Source: Bradyrhizobium sp. 149
GTDB lineage: Bacteria; Pseudomonadota; Alphaproteobacteria; Rhizobiales; Xanthobacteraceae
NCBI RefSeq assembly: GCF_023073915.1
Contig: NZ_JADPKK010000022.1
Coordinates: 2,071,540 to 2,135,539, forward strand
DNA length: 64,000 bases
Direction of reading: 5' to 3'
Below are positions 27,163-36,262 of the stretch, piece after piece (within the stretch, counting starts at the first letter, position 1; the number at the start of each line of letters is the position of its first letter). The position numbers and the translations under genes are program-made. The notes below the pieces were generated by a model, which was given only the letters and a program-made list of their open reading frames with translations, was not told where the DNA came from and ran no database searches.

Positions 27163-27975
27163 ATGCCTCGACTGGTCCTGACGATCTTTGCCTTCTTCGG
27201 CTTGTTCCTCTCAACTGCCCTCGCCCAGCAGCCCCAGCGCAGCGAGTGCCTGGCGATGGCGAATGCGGCGCCGCGCGCCACGCCGGTTGCCTTCCGGCAA
27301 GCGGCGGCTGCGGCCGAGGTCGAGATCACCTATGCCGGCCACTCCACCTATTTCATCGACACGCCCGGCGGCTTGCGCATCGCCACCGACTATAGTGGCG
27401 CCTATCAGGTGGGCCGGCTGGCCGATGTCGTCACCATGAACCGGGCCCACAGCACGCATTATTCTCTGTATCCCGACAAGCGCATTCCTCGTGTGCTGCA
27501 TGGCTGGGGGGAGGACGGCAAGCCGGCGCTGGTCTCGGAGCGCATCGGCGACACCTTCATTCGCAACGTCACGACCGACATCCGTCGCTATTTCGGCGAC
27601 GATTCCGGCGCCGACATGATCCGCGACGGCAATTCGATCTTCATCTTCGAGGTCGCGGGCCTCTGCATCGGCCATCTCGGCCATCTTCACCACAAGCTCG
27701 ACGACAGCCACTTTGCCCAGATCGGGCGGCTCGACATCGTGATGGTGCCGATTGACGGCACCTACACCATGTCGCTCGACGGCGTCTCCGAGATCACCAA
27801 GCGGCTGCGCGCCTCGGTGGTTCTGCCGATGCACCGCTTCGCCACCCCGCTCGACGATTTCATGCAACGCATCGGCCAGCAGTTCGAGATCGACAGGCGC
27901 ATGGAGCGAAGTTTCCGGATGTCCCGGGATGCGCTGCCGTCGAAACCGACGGTGATCATCCTCGACGGGGTGTGA
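27163..27975 (+). CDS. Secreted metallo-beta-lactamase-fold protein with altered metal motif
   Basis: A 270-residue protein with signal peptide MPRLVLTIFAFFGLFLSTALA-QQ; the start was chosen for that peptide. The fold resembles UlaG-type hydrolases (ITYAGHSTYFIDTPGGLRIATDYSG), but where these enzymes have HxHxDH this one reads NRAHSTHYS, keeping only two of the His ligands. Later histidine clusters (CIGHLGHLHHKLDDSH, VLPMHRF) may supply others. It is therefore either a variant-metal hydrolase or a non-catalytic relative. It follows vapC by 71 bp but is probably unrelated to it. Confidence 0.8.
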   Translation: MPRLVLTIFAFFGLFLSTALAQQPQRSECLAMANAAPRATPVAFRQAAAAAEVEITYAGHSTYFIDTPGGLRIATDYSGAYQVGRLADVVTMNRAHSTHYSLYPDKRIPRVLHGWGEDGKPALVSERIGDTFIRNVTTDIRRYFGDDSGADMIRDGNSIFIFEVAGLCIGHLGHLHHKLDDSHFAQIGRLDIVMVPIDGTYTMSLDGVSEITKRLRASVVLPMHRFATPLDDFMQRIGQQFEIDRRMERSFRMSRDALPSKPTVIILDGV

Positions 27976-28040
27976 CGCGCAATTTTCTCCAAGTCGGCTG
28001 CCGGTCGGTCGTGCTGATCTCCTGGCAACAGGAGATCGAC

Positions 28041-28562
28041 ATGGCCGATTTTGCCAGATTATTGCACGCGGACGGACCGAACCCCGAGCACGCGGCGGCG
28101 CTTCAGCTTTACGGCCGTTTCGTCGGCGATTGGGACGCCGAGATCACCGCCCATGGACCCGATGGAACGAAACACACCGCACCCGGCGAAATCCACTTCG
28201 GCTGGGTGCTCGAGGGCCGCGCCGTGCAGGACGTCTGGATCATTCCGCGCCCGGCAGGCAGCCCGGCCCTGCCGATCGCAGGCAATTGGTACGGCACGAC
28301 GCTGCGGGTTTACGATCCGACCATCGACGCATGGCGGATTTCCTGGTTCGATCCCGGCCGCAGCATATTCCGCCAGCAGATCGGCCGTCTGCGCGGCGCC
28401 GACATCGTGCAGGAAGGCACGACCGAGGCCGGCGACCTGACGCGCTGGAGTTTTACAGAGATCACCGAGGATTTCTTCCACTGGCTCGGCGAGGTCAAGC
28501 CGGCTACCGCAACCGATTGGCGGCTGGTGGTCGACGTGAGGGCGAAGCGGCGCAAGGGTTGA
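28041..28562 (+). CDS. DUF1579-like small protein of unknown function
   Basis: A 173-residue soluble protein without signal peptide. LYGRFVGDWDAEITAHGPDG and the repeated beta pattern ending WRISWFDPGRS resemble the DUF1579/lipocalin-like families. CAGGAG stands 8 nt before the ATG; an in-frame extension overlapping the previous stop codon is less likely. No function can be assigned. Confidence 0.65.
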   Translation: MADFARLLHADGPNPEHAAALQLYGRFVGDWDAEITAHGPDGTKHTAPGEIHFGWVLEGRAVQDVWIIPRPAGSPALPIAGNWYGTTLRVYDPTIDAWRISWFDPGRSIFRQQIGRLRGADIVQEGTTEAGDLTRWSFTEITEDFFHWLGEVKPATATDWRLVVDVRAKRRKG

Positions 28563-28679
28563 CGCCAGCGCCGCTGTGCCGGCGACGACGGGTGCGGCTG
28601 CGCAACGCGCGCTGCTGCGCGCGAGAACGAGATGCTAAGCTCCCGGCACAAGAAGCATACATAAAGGGAGCGAACGCCG

Positions 28680-29729
28680 ATGGCTGCAAGCGGTCTGCCA
28701 GCCAACACGAGCGGGCTATTCGTCGAGCCGCGCGAGGACTGGCTCGCGCTGCATCAGGAGGAGATCATCGATCCCTTACGGCCGATCGTCGATCCCCATC
28801 ACCATCTCTGGAATCGCGGGCATCGCTATCTGATCGAGGAGATGGCGGCTGATGTCGCCTCCGGCCACAACATCACCGCCACCGTGTATGTCGACTGCCG
28901 CTCGATGTATCGTGCGCACGGGCCCGAAGCATTCCGGCCCGTCGGCGAGGTCGAGTTCGCCAACGGCGTCGCCGCGATGAGCGCCAGCGGCGGCTACGGC
29001 AAGGCCGCGATCTGCGCCGGCATCGTCAGCCACGTCAACCTGCTGCTCGGCGATGCCGCGAAACCGGTGCTGGAGGCCGAGATTGCGGCGGGCAACGGTC
29101 GCTTCCGGGGTATCCGGCATTCCTCGGCCTGGGACCAGGATCCGGCTGTCGCCGGCATGTATGCGAACCGGCCGAAGGGATTGTTGCAGGACCCGAACTT
29201 CCGCGCAGGCTTTGCCTGCCTCGCGCCGCTGAACCTGAGCTTCGATGCCTGGCTGTTCCATCCGCAGATCGGGGAGCTGACCGAACTCGCCCGCGCATTT
29301 CCCGACACCAGGATCGTGCTCGACCATTGCGGCGGCCCGGCCGGAATCGGCCGCTTTGCCGAGCGGCGCGAGGAGGTTTTTCCGCAATGGCGCGCCTCGA
29401 TCCAGGAGATCGCCAAATGCGAGAACGTGGTGGTGAAGCTCGGCGGGCTCGCGATGTGCCTGCTCGGCTACGACTTCCATTCGCGCGAGAGGCCGCCGTC
29501 ATCCGAGGAACTTGCCGCGGCCTGGCGGCCTTACGTCGAGACCTGCATCGAGGCGTTTGGACCCAGGCGCGCGATGTTCGAGAGCAATTTTCCGCCGGAC
29601 AAGGGCCAGTGCAGCTACCAAGTGATCTTCAACGCCTTCAAGCGTATCGCGGCGCCCTTGAGCGAGACCGAGAAGACGGGGCTGTTCTCGCAGACCGCGA
29701 GTGACGTCTACCGGCTCGACTTGCCTTAG
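28680..29729 (+). CDS. Amidohydrolase family 2 enzyme
   Basis: A 349-residue TIM-barrel metal hydrolase (PF04909 type). Visible motifs are the first metal site DPHHHLWNRGHRY (about 38-50), VYVDCRSMY, FRGIRHSSAW, LDHCGGPAG and, near the C-terminus, MFESNFPPDKG with the metal-binding Asp. Relatives act on lactones, aromatic carboxylates or other cyclic substrates. AAAGGGAG lies 9 nt upstream. It stands alone between a small DUF gene and a convergent cupin gene. Confidence 0.9.
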   Translation: MAASGLPANTSGLFVEPREDWLALHQEEIIDPLRPIVDPHHHLWNRGHRYLIEEMAADVASGHNITATVYVDCRSMYRAHGPEAFRPVGEVEFANGVAAMSASGGYGKAAICAGIVSHVNLLLGDAAKPVLEAEIAAGNGRFRGIRHSSAWDQDPAVAGMYANRPKGLLQDPNFRAGFACLAPLNLSFDAWLFHPQIGELTELARAFPDTRIVLDHCGGPAGIGRFAERREEVFPQWRASIQEIAKCENVVVKLGGLAMCLLGYDFHSRERPPSSEELAAAWRPYVETCIEAFGPRRAMFESNFPPDKGQCSYQVIFNAFKRIAAPLSETEKTGLFSQTASDVYRLDLP

Positions 29730-29749
29730 AAAGGTTTGCCGTCATGACG

Positions 29750-29787
29750 AGAAGAGGGGCCGGGATGTTGATCCCGACCCCTCTTCT
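29750..29787. terminator. Long hairpin between convergent genes
   Basis: A 17-bp stem with one mismatch (arms 29750-29766 and 29771-29787) closed by GTTG, between the amidohydrolase and cupin stops. The size and position suit a bidirectional terminator, though no long T-tract follows. Confidence 0.65.
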
Positions 29788-29827
29788 GTCGTGGCCGCTG
29801 GGAAGCGTCCTTGAAACTGTTTGAAGT

Positions 29828-30283
29828 CTAACCGGCCCCCATCAGCGAGGCCGGGCGGCGCTCGCCGGCGGAGACGAACATCCGCTTGAGCCTGTTGACG
29901 ACGCGGATCAGGAAGCCGATCATCACGGGATTGGTCTTGCGGCAGAAGGCGATCTTCTTGACGTGGCCTTCGACATGCCATTTGGCATGCGCGCCGTCGC
30001 GGAAGAAAATGACGTCGCCTGGGCCGTAGCGCTTCGGCGGCATGCCATCGCTTTCAAGCACGATCGATCCTTCCATGATCATGATCGTCTCGTCGATATC
30101 GTAGTACCAGTTGAAGCGGCCCTCGGTGCAGGCCCAGATGATGGTCGAAGCGGTGCCGTCGGCGCTGGTGGACAGGATGTGCGAGCGCGACACCGGATTG
30201 CCCTCGATAATCCAGGACGGCTCGATCGGCCGCAGCTCGAGATCCACATTGCAACTACTGATTTCAATCAATGTGCGCGACAT
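29828..30283 (-). CDS. Cupin-domain protein
   Basis: A 151-residue single-cupin protein. The barrel is recognised from IIWACTEGRFNWYYDIDETIMIMEGSIVLE followed by RYGPGDVIFFRDGAHAKWHVEGHVKKIAF, resembling the EutQ/DUF861-type cupins. The canonical metal His pair is reduced: the first motif has no clear HxH, so metal binding is uncertain. The ATG at 30283 has GGGGAA about 6 nt upstream, and a TTG four codons earlier is an alternative. Function unknown. Confidence 0.8.
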   Translation of the reverse strand: MSRTLIEISSCNVDLELRPIEPSWIIEGNPVSRSHILSTSADGTASTIIWACTEGRFNWYYDIDETIMIMEGSIVLESDGMPPKRYGPGDVIFFRDGAHAKWHVEGHVKKIAFCRKTNPVMIGFLIRVVNRLKRMFVSAGERRPASLMGAG

Positions 30284-30520
30284 CTGTTTCCCCAAGGGAT
30301 AAAATATGACCGGCCGGGTCTCGGCCCGGATTGTTTCGAAAGATGGCGGGAACGCTAGTAGCCGGTTTTTAATTCTTTCTTACGCAGAGCCCGACAATCA
30401 GCCGTAAGTTGCAGACGCGAAGCGGTTAACGCTGCGATTTCCCTGCAATTTCGCGCACATGAACCGTTCTTTTCCAGGGTGCGACAAAGTGCGCGAAGCT
30501 ATCTGAAAGGAGCCATGCCG

Positions 30521-31075
30521 ATGCCCCTCACCCCGGAGGTTCTGATAGCCCAAGGCGAGGTCGTCGCCTGGATCGGCAGCCTCGATGTCTCCTTCGCAAC
30601 GGACGAGGAGCTCTGGTTCACCGTCGACGGCATCGAAAACCCCCGGCAGATCGGCAGTGACGGCTCCGGCGGCGCGTTCGTGCTGCTGCCATCTCAGAAT
30701 GTGCTCTACGCCTCATCGGAAGGCCGCGCTGGAATTATCGCGGAGAGTTTCGAGGCTTTCGTCCGGCTCGTCGTGGCGCGCCCCTATTGGCTCGACATCC
30801 TGAAATTTTCAGCCGGCGGTGACCTCCATGAGATGCGGCGCGCGGCGGATGCACTGGAGGCGACACTCGACAATGAGGACGATGTCAACGAGGCTCGCGA
30901 GGAAATCCGCAGGGGCCTCGACCTGCCCGAGGCGAATGACCCGGTCGGCGCGCTCTACGACGCGGTGGCGGCCTCCGATGCCATCGTGCGGGCCACCGAC
31001 GGCAGCCCGTTCACGACGCTGTTCAACCGTTTCAGCATCGAGAACAGCCCGATGCTGCGCGACGCGGCGGCCTAA
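30521..31075 (+). CDS. Hypothetical protein, weakly SUKH-like
   Basis: A 184-residue acidic, soluble protein. The central part (DGSGGAFVLL, VLYASSEGRAGIIAESFEAFVRLVVARPYWLDIL) has the spacing of SMI1/KNR4 (SUKH) domains, but the match is weak and I cannot confirm it. A helical C-terminal half follows (DALEATLDNEDDVNEAREEI). The start codon is decided by GGAG 8 nt before ATG 30521; an ATG 6 nt earlier is too close to that site. Confidence 0.6.
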   Translation: MPLTPEVLIAQGEVVAWIGSLDVSFATDEELWFTVDGIENPRQIGSDGSGGAFVLLPSQNVLYASSEGRAGIIAESFEAFVRLVVARPYWLDILKFSAGGDLHEMRRAADALEATLDNEDDVNEAREEIRRGLDLPEANDPVGALYDAVAASDAIVRATDGSPFTTLFNRFSIENSPMLRDAAA

Positions 31076-31092
31076 GTGGAAGTCTTACGTTT

Positions 31093-31140
31093 GCGCATGA
31101 TCTAACCGAAAACCGGTTCCCACTTTTCGGGATCATGCGC
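31093..31140. repeat. Rhizobial intergenic palindrome (GCGCATGATC type)
   Basis: The outer arms GCGCATGATC (31093-31102) and GATCATGCGC (31131-31140) enclose inner arms CCGAAAA (31106-31112) and TTTTCGG (31124-31130), with a central AACCGGTT palindrome. From memory, this sequence type is scattered through Bradyrhizobium genomes between genes. Here it separates two convergent genes and may also act as a terminator. Confidence 0.8.
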
Positions 31141-31142
31141 GC

Positions 31143-32399
31143 TTACTTCGCCCATTCGCCCTTGCGGAACACCGGCACCTTGCTGCCGTCGGCCAGAATG
31201 CCGTCGATATCGGTCTCGGCCGAGCCGATCATCCAGTCGATATGGATCAGGCTCTGGTTGCCGCCTTGCGCGGCGATCTGCTGCGGCGTGAGCTGCGCGC
31301 CATTGACGAAGCACTTCGAATAGCACTGGCCGAGCGCGATGTGCGAGGCCGCATTCTCGTCGAACAGCGTGTTGTAGAACAACAACCCGCTCTGCGAGAT
31401 CGGCGAGGAATGCGGCACCAAAGCGACTTCGCCGAGACGCCGCGCGCCCTCGTCGGTGTCCAGCACCTTGTTCAGCACCTCCGCCCCGCGCGAGGCCTTG
31501 GCGTCGACGATCCTGCCGTCCTCGAAGCGCACCGCGATGTTGTCGATCAGCGTGCCCTGGTAGGATAGCGGCTTCGAGCTCACGACATGGCCGTAGACCC
31601 GCCGGCAATGCGGCGTGGTGAAAACCTCTTCGGTCGGAATGTTGGCGTTGCAGCTGATGCCGTTCTTGGACAGCGAGGCGCCGCCTTCCCACTCGTGTCC
31701 GTCGGCAAGCCCGATGGTGAGGTCGATGCCGGGACCTGAGTATTGCAGTGCGCGAAATTGCTGGCCGTTGAGCCAGTTGGTGCGCTCGCGCAGCACCGCA
31801 TTGTGGCTCGCCCAATTGCCCATCGCGTCGTCGCGGTCGACGCGCGAGGCGGCGAAGATCGCATCGGCGAGCTTGCCGATCGCAACGTCTTCCGGATCGT
31901 TCGGAAACACCTGCTTCGCCCAGGACGTGCTGGGATAGGCGATGATGTTCCAGTTGGTGTCGAAATTGACGATTTTCTCCAGCGCCGGCTGATAGGCCAT
32001 CGAATTGGCCTTGCTGGCGCGCGCCACCTTGGACGGATCTTCGCCCGACAGCAGCATCGGATTGTCGCCGACGATGGCCAGTCGCGCCGTGTTGTCGGAG
32101 AAAGCCTTGGCCATGCCCTCGTAGAGCCAGTTGGCGGCGCGATCGAAGCTGCCGTCGTGGCCATGGCGATAGCGCGCCAGCGTCATCTCTTCATCGGAGA
32201 GAATAGGCGTCACGATGCCGGCGCCGGCCTTGTAGGCATGCACGGCGATCCGCCGCACCAGCGGCAACGCGATCGCCGGCGCCGTCAGGAGCAGGTCCTG
32301 GCCCGGCCGCAAGCCCAGGCCCACCTTCACCGCCACCTCGGCCAGCCGGTCGAGCTTCACGGGATCGATAGGAGTGGAGGTGATGCGTTGATCAGTCAT
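31143..32399 (-). CDS. M29-family (thermophilic/leucyl) aminopeptidase
   Basis: A 418-residue cytosolic metallo-aminopeptidase of family M29 (AmpS/AmpT type), which removes N-terminal residues from peptides using two metal ions. The likely ligands are in NIPTEEVFTTPH (Glu pair), LGEVALVPHSSPIS, NTLFDENAASHIALG (Glu, His) and LIHIDWMIGS (His, Asp). Length is normal for the family. AGAGGAT lies about 8 nt before the ATG. It follows the lyase gene on the same strand with a 113-nt gap and may share its transcript. It could recycle peptides imported by the several peptide ABC systems nearby. Confidence 0.93.
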   Translation of the reverse strand: MTDQRITSTPIDPVKLDRLAEVAVKVGLGLRPGQDLLLTAPAIALPLVRRIAVHAYKAGAGIVTPILSDEEMTLARYRHGHDGSFDRAANWLYEGMAKAFSDNTARLAIVGDNPMLLSGEDPSKVARASKANSMAYQPALEKIVNFDTNWNIIAYPSTSWAKQVFPNDPEDVAIGKLADAIFAASRVDRDDAMGNWASHNAVLRERTNWLNGQQFRALQYSGPGIDLTIGLADGHEWEGGASLSKNGISCNANIPTEEVFTTPHCRRVYGHVVSSKPLSYQGTLIDNIAVRFEDGRIVDAKASRGAEVLNKVLDTDEGARRLGEVALVPHSSPISQSGLLFYNTLFDENAASHIALGQCYSKCFVNGAQLTPQQIAAQGGNQSLIHIDWMIGSAETDIDGILADGSKVPVFRKGEWAK

Positions 32400-32512
32400 G
32401 CCGGATCCTCTGCCGAACGTCTCTCGCTCAATCTAAGTCTAGCATCGCGAGAGACAAGTGCGCGAGTGCCTTGCGACACCCCAAAGATACGCGGTTTCGC
32501 GCATTTTGGTTT

Positions 32513-33874
32513 TCAACGCGTTGCCGATTTCAGCACCCTGTCGACCATGGCGGGAGCAAGGCCGAGGTAATTTTTCGGCGATGTCAGCGCCTCGATCGTG
32601 GCACGGTCGATTCTGACGGAGACGCGGGCGTCGGACGAGAGCGCGTCCGCCAGTGTCAGGCCGTTCTCATTGGCGAGCCGGCAGGCGTCATAGACAACGT
32701 CGTGCGCCTCCTGCCGCCCAATCTGCGGCGCGAGCCCCATCATGACGGCTTCGGCCACGATCAGACCGCGGCTGACGGCCAGATTCTCGTTCATCTTGCT
32801 TTCGTCCACGACGAGGCCGGCGAGCGCGAACTTCGCCTGGTGCAAGGCGCCGGCGGTCAGCACGAAGCTCTCGGGGATCGCCATCCACTCGGCGTGCCAG
32901 GGCCCGGTGGCGCGCTCGAAATCCTGCACCATGGCATCCAGCATGAGACCGGCGTGCTGGCGCACCGCCTTGGACGCCGCGAGCATCAGTTCCGAGGAGA
33001 TCGGGTTGCGCTTCTGAGGCATGGTCGAGGAAGCGCCGCGCCCCTTGACGAAGGGCTCGTAGAGCTCGGCGAATTCGGTCGAGGCCATGATCATGATGTC
33101 GAGCGCAATCTTGCCGAGCGAGCCGGTGACGAGCGCCAGGAAATTAACGGCCTCGGCAAAACCGTCGCGTGCGACATGCCATGTGGAGGCGGGAACGCCG
33201 AGCTTCAGTTCGGCGCAGAGGGCTTCCTGCACCTCGAACCCCTTGTCGCCGAGCGAGGCCAGCGTGCCGGCGGCGCCGGCGAACTGGCCGACCAGAACGC
33301 GCGGCTTCAATTCACTGATACGCTCGGCGTGCCGGTCGAACATCGCGAGCCAGATCGCGGTCTTATAGCCGAAGGTGACCGGCAGCGCCTGCTGGAGATG
33401 GGTGCGGCCCGCCATCGGCGTGTCGCGGTAGCGCTTGGAGAGGTCGGCGAGGATCTTGCGCAGCGCGGCGATGTCCTGTTCGACGATCTCGAGCCCGGCG
33501 CGCAGTTGCAGCACCACGGCGGTGTCCATGATGTCCTGCGTGGTCGCACCCCAATGCACATAGCGGCCGGCCTCGCCGCATTGCTTCACCATCTGATGCA
33601 CCAGGGGCAGGATCGGATAGCCGACGACATCGGTCTCCTGCCGCAACAGATCGAAATCGAGCGCGGCAACATCGGTGCGCGCCGCGATCTGATCGGCAGC
33701 ATCCTGCGGAATCACACCGCATTTCGCTTCCGCCTTCGCCAGTGCCACCTCGACCTCGGCATAGCGCGCGACGGTCGCGATATCGGAAAACACCTCCCGC
33801 ATCTGCGGAGTGCCGAAGGCATCGCGGAACAGCATGGAATCGAGCACGGTGGTCGAGGCATGAAAAGCGGGCAT
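32513..33874 (-). CDS. Fumarase/aspartase-superfamily lyase (adenylosuccinate lyase / CMLE type)
   Basis: A 453-residue enzyme of the superfamily that cleaves C-N or C-C bonds releasing fumarate, or lactonises cis,cis-muconates. The signature GRGASSTMPQKRNP is exact, and the two other conserved regions are VHWGATTQDIMDTA and GRTHLQQALPVTFGYK. The sequence reads closer to 3-carboxy-cis,cis-muconate cycloisomerase (PcaB)-like members than to housekeeping PurB, because of the ATGPWHAEWMAIPE segment; no other protocatechuate genes are near. The exact reaction is undetermined. Confidence 0.88.
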   Translation of the reverse strand: MPAFHASTTVLDSMLFRDAFGTPQMREVFSDIATVARYAEVEVALAKAEAKCGVIPQDAADQIAARTDVAALDFDLLRQETDVVGYPILPLVHQMVKQCGEAGRYVHWGATTQDIMDTAVVLQLRAGLEIVEQDIAALRKILADLSKRYRDTPMAGRTHLQQALPVTFGYKTAIWLAMFDRHAERISELKPRVLVGQFAGAAGTLASLGDKGFEVQEALCAELKLGVPASTWHVARDGFAEAVNFLALVTGSLGKIALDIMIMASTEFAELYEPFVKGRGASSTMPQKRNPISSELMLAASKAVRQHAGLMLDAMVQDFERATGPWHAEWMAIPESFVLTAGALHQAKFALAGLVVDESKMNENLAVSRGLIVAEAVMMGLAPQIGRQEAHDVVYDACRLANENGLTLADALSSDARVSVRIDRATIEALTSPKNYLGLAPAMVDRVLKSATR

Positions 33875-34006
33875 GGGCGTTTCTTCGTGGTTGATGTCTT
33901 GTGTGAGGGCAGCTTACGCACACGGAACTGTTCGGCAAAGGACATTCACTTTTCGTCACACACTCGATGCCGTCGCGGCGAAGGCCAGAACAACGTGTGA
34001 GGAGAA

Positions 34007-34195
34007 ATGTCCGGAGACCGCGACAATCCGGCCGAAACCGCCGTATTCTCTAATCCAGGTTGCATTCCTCCCGGCAAATCGCATGGCTGCCATCACGCGA
34101 TCGTGGTGAACCGGGCAGGCCCCTCGGCGGACTCACAGACTTCAGTCGAAATCCGCTTTGATTTCATCACTGCCCAATGTCGTCGTGAGGTATGA
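34007..34195 (+). CDS. Possible small protein or leader peptide
   Basis: A 62-residue frame with a good ribosome site (GAGGAG about 3-5 nt upstream). It ends 9 nt before the GTG start of the winged-helix regulator. The product has three cysteines and a GCHH segment (KSHGCHHAIVV). It fills most of the 330-bp gap between the divergent lyase and regulator genes. It may be a translated leader or chance; no family is recognised. Confidence 0.3.
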   Translation: MSGDRDNPAETAVFSNPGCIPPGKSHGCHHAIVVNRAGPSADSQTSVEIRFDFITAQCRREV

Positions 34196-34204
34196 GTTTT
34201 CGAG

Positions 34205-35764
34205 GTGCAGTTTCTGTTCCGGGATCATCTGCTCGATACCGACTTGCGCGAGCTGAGCCGCGAGCAGGTTCCCGTAGCCGTGGAGCCGCAGGTCTTCGAT
34301 CTCGTCGTCCACCTCATGGAGAACCGCGACCGGGTGGTCAGCAAGGACGAGCTCATCGACAAGATCTGGCACGGGCGCAGCGTCTCCGAATCCACTCTGA
34401 CCAGCCGGATCAATGCAGCACGCAGGGCGATCGGCGACAGCGGCGCGAGCCAGGCGCTGATCCGCACCATCTCGCGCAAGGGCTTCAGATTCGTCGGCGA
34501 TGTCGAGACCAAGCGCGGAGCGGCTGCGCCGGAACTTCGTTTCGGCGCCAGGATTCTTCAGGCTTCGCTCGCACTGCCGGACCGGCCGGCGATCGCGGTG
34601 CTGCCCTTCACCAACATGAGCGGCGACCGCGAGCAGGATTACTTCTCCGACGGGATCAGCGAGGACATCATCACCGCGCTGTCGAAGCTGCGCTGGTTCT
34701 TCGTCATCGCGCGCAACTCCTCTTTCGTCTACAAGGGCCGCGCCGTGCACATGCACGAGGTCGCGCGCGAGCTCGGCGTGCGCTACGTGCTCGAAGGCAG
34801 CGTGCGGCGGAGCGGCGATCGCGTGCGCATCTCCGCGCAGCTCAATGACGCCTCGACCGGCAGCCATCTCTGGGCCGAACGATACGACCGCGAGCTTGCC
34901 GACATCTTCGCCGTGCAGGACGAGATCACCGAGGCGATCGTCGCCGCGATCGAGCCGCAGCTCTATACCGCCGAGAGCTTTCGCGCCCAGCAGAAGCCGC
35001 CGGGAAGCCTGGATGCCTGGGACCTCGTGATGCGCGCATTGTCGCATTACTGGCGCATTACCCGCGAGGATAATGCCGCCGCGCAAGGACTGCTCGAAAA
35101 GGCCGTCGCGCTCGATCCGGCCTATGGCAAGGCGCTCGGCCTGCTCGCGACCAGCCACATCTTCGGCGCCCATATGGGCTGGGCCGACATGGCCGCGACC
35201 GTGCCGGTCGCCGAGCGCGCGGCGCTCGCGGCGGTGGAGGCCGATCGTGAGGATGCCTGGGCCCATCACGGCCTCGCTTATACTTATCTATTCCGCCGCC
35301 GCTTCGACGACGCGCTGGCGGAATTCGAGCTGGCGCTGAACCTCAATCCGAACTTTGCGATGGCGCACGCCTTCTACGGCGTGACGCTGTGCTATGCAGG
35401 ACGATGGCAGAACGGCGACGTCGCCGCGCGCCGCGCGCTGCGGCTGAGCCCGCGCGACCCGCTCGCGGCGATCTATTGCGGCGTTGCGGCCTATGCCCGG
35501 TTCATCGGCCGCGATTACGAAGGAGCCGCACAGATGGCGCGGGAGTCGATGCGGCAGCGCGCCGATTTCGTCGGCGCGCATCGCGTGCTGACGGCCGCCG
35601 CCGGAATGTCAGGGGATCCCCCGCTCTCGGCTTCCGCCCTGGAAGGCTTGCGCCGCGCCCAGCCCGGCATCTCGCTCGCCTGGATCACGCGCGAGTTGCC
35701 GATGCTGCGGGAAGAGGATCGCGAGCATTACCTCGAGGGATTACGGCGGGCGGGGCTGAGGTGA
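34205..35764 (+). CDS. OmpR-type winged-helix / TolB-N-like / TPR regulator (copy 1)
   Basis: A 519-residue protein. Residues 1-100 form an OmpR-type winged helix (PQVFDLVVHLMENRDRVVSKDELIDKIW, SRINAARRAIGDSG, ISRKGFRFVG). Residues about 120-260 carry the conserved IAVLPFTNMSGDREQDYFSDGISEDI domain, and TPR-like repeats follow (LEKAVALDPAYGKAL, ELALNLNPNFAMAHAFYG). There is no membrane segment. The start codon is GTG, set by alignment with its paralogue at 37360. The family is often labelled as adenylate-cyclase related because of shared domains, but no cyclase domain is present. It is probably a cytoplasmic DNA-binding regulator; targets unknown. Confidence 0.88.
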   Translation: MQFLFRDHLLDTDLRELSREQVPVAVEPQVFDLVVHLMENRDRVVSKDELIDKIWHGRSVSESTLTSRINAARRAIGDSGASQALIRTISRKGFRFVGDVETKRGAAAPELRFGARILQASLALPDRPAIAVLPFTNMSGDREQDYFSDGISEDIITALSKLRWFFVIARNSSFVYKGRAVHMHEVARELGVRYVLEGSVRRSGDRVRISAQLNDASTGSHLWAERYDRELADIFAVQDEITEAIVAAIEPQLYTAESFRAQQKPPGSLDAWDLVMRALSHYWRITREDNAAAQGLLEKAVALDPAYGKALGLLATSHIFGAHMGWADMAATVPVAERAALAAVEADREDAWAHHGLAYTYLFRRRFDDALAEFELALNLNPNFAMAHAFYGVTLCYAGRWQNGDVAARRALRLSPRDPLAAIYCGVAAYARFIGRDYEGAAQMARESMRQRADFVGAHRVLTAAAGMSGDPPLSASALEGLRRAQPGISLAWITRELPMLREEDREHYLEGLRRAGLR

Positions 35765-35770
35765 CGGATC

Positions 35771-35799
35771 TCTCCTCTCCCGCTCGCGGGCAGAGGAGA
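35771..35799. terminator. Hairpin between convergent regulator and GFA genes
   Basis: TCTCCTCTCCCGC and GCGGGCAGAGGAGA pair with one bulge around a 2-nt loop. It is a member of the recurrent CTCTCCC palindrome family and a plausible bidirectional terminator. Confidence 0.5.
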
Positions 35800-35809
35800 A
35801 GGGGCGCGG

Positions 35810-36232
35810 CTACTCCTGCATCATCTCCCCGCTGCCGCCCAACTCGGCCGGGAAGTCCTTGAGCTTGGGCAGGCCATCGCGCATCGGCAGCACCGTCTCG
35901 GAATAGTTGACATGGACGCCGGGCGTGAAGGCGAGCGTGGGGATGGTGGCGGTGAAGACGTCGACCAGGTCGAGCGGCGGATGGTTGGTCATGAGATGAC
36001 CGCCGCACTTCTTGCAATATTTGCGCTGGCTGAGCGGCGTCTTGGCAAAGGTCTCGACGTTCTCTGCACCTTCGGTGATGCGCACGGCTTCGGGCTTCCA
36101 CAGGCTGAAGGCGTTCACCGGACCGCCCGACCACGAGCGGCACGAGCGGCAATGGCAATAGCCCATCGCCTCCGGCGCGCCTGTGACCTCGATCGTGACC
36201 GCGCCACAGAAGCAGTTTCCGACATGTTTCAT
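35810..36232 (-). CDS. GFA-family zinc protein
   Basis: A 140-residue protein of the glutathione-dependent formaldehyde-activating (GFA/CENP-V) family. The zinc-binding cysteines are visible: NCFCGAV, YCHCRSCRSW and KYCKKCGGHL. Family members bind zinc and thiol adducts, but the enzymatic role of most is unproven. GGAG stands 7 nt before the ATG. It lies downstream of the MddA gene on the same strand, separated by 207 bp containing a large palindrome, so co-transcription is uncertain. Confidence 0.92.
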   Translation of the reverse strand: MKHVGNCFCGAVTIEVTGAPEAMGYCHCRSCRSWSGGPVNAFSLWKPEAVRITEGAENVETFAKTPLSQRKYCKKCGGHLMTNHPPLDLVDVFTATIPTLAFTPGVHVNYSETVLPMRDGLPKLKDFPAELGGSGEMMQE

Positions 36233-36262
36233 TGGTCGTCTCCGTTGATGAGGGTTTGAATT

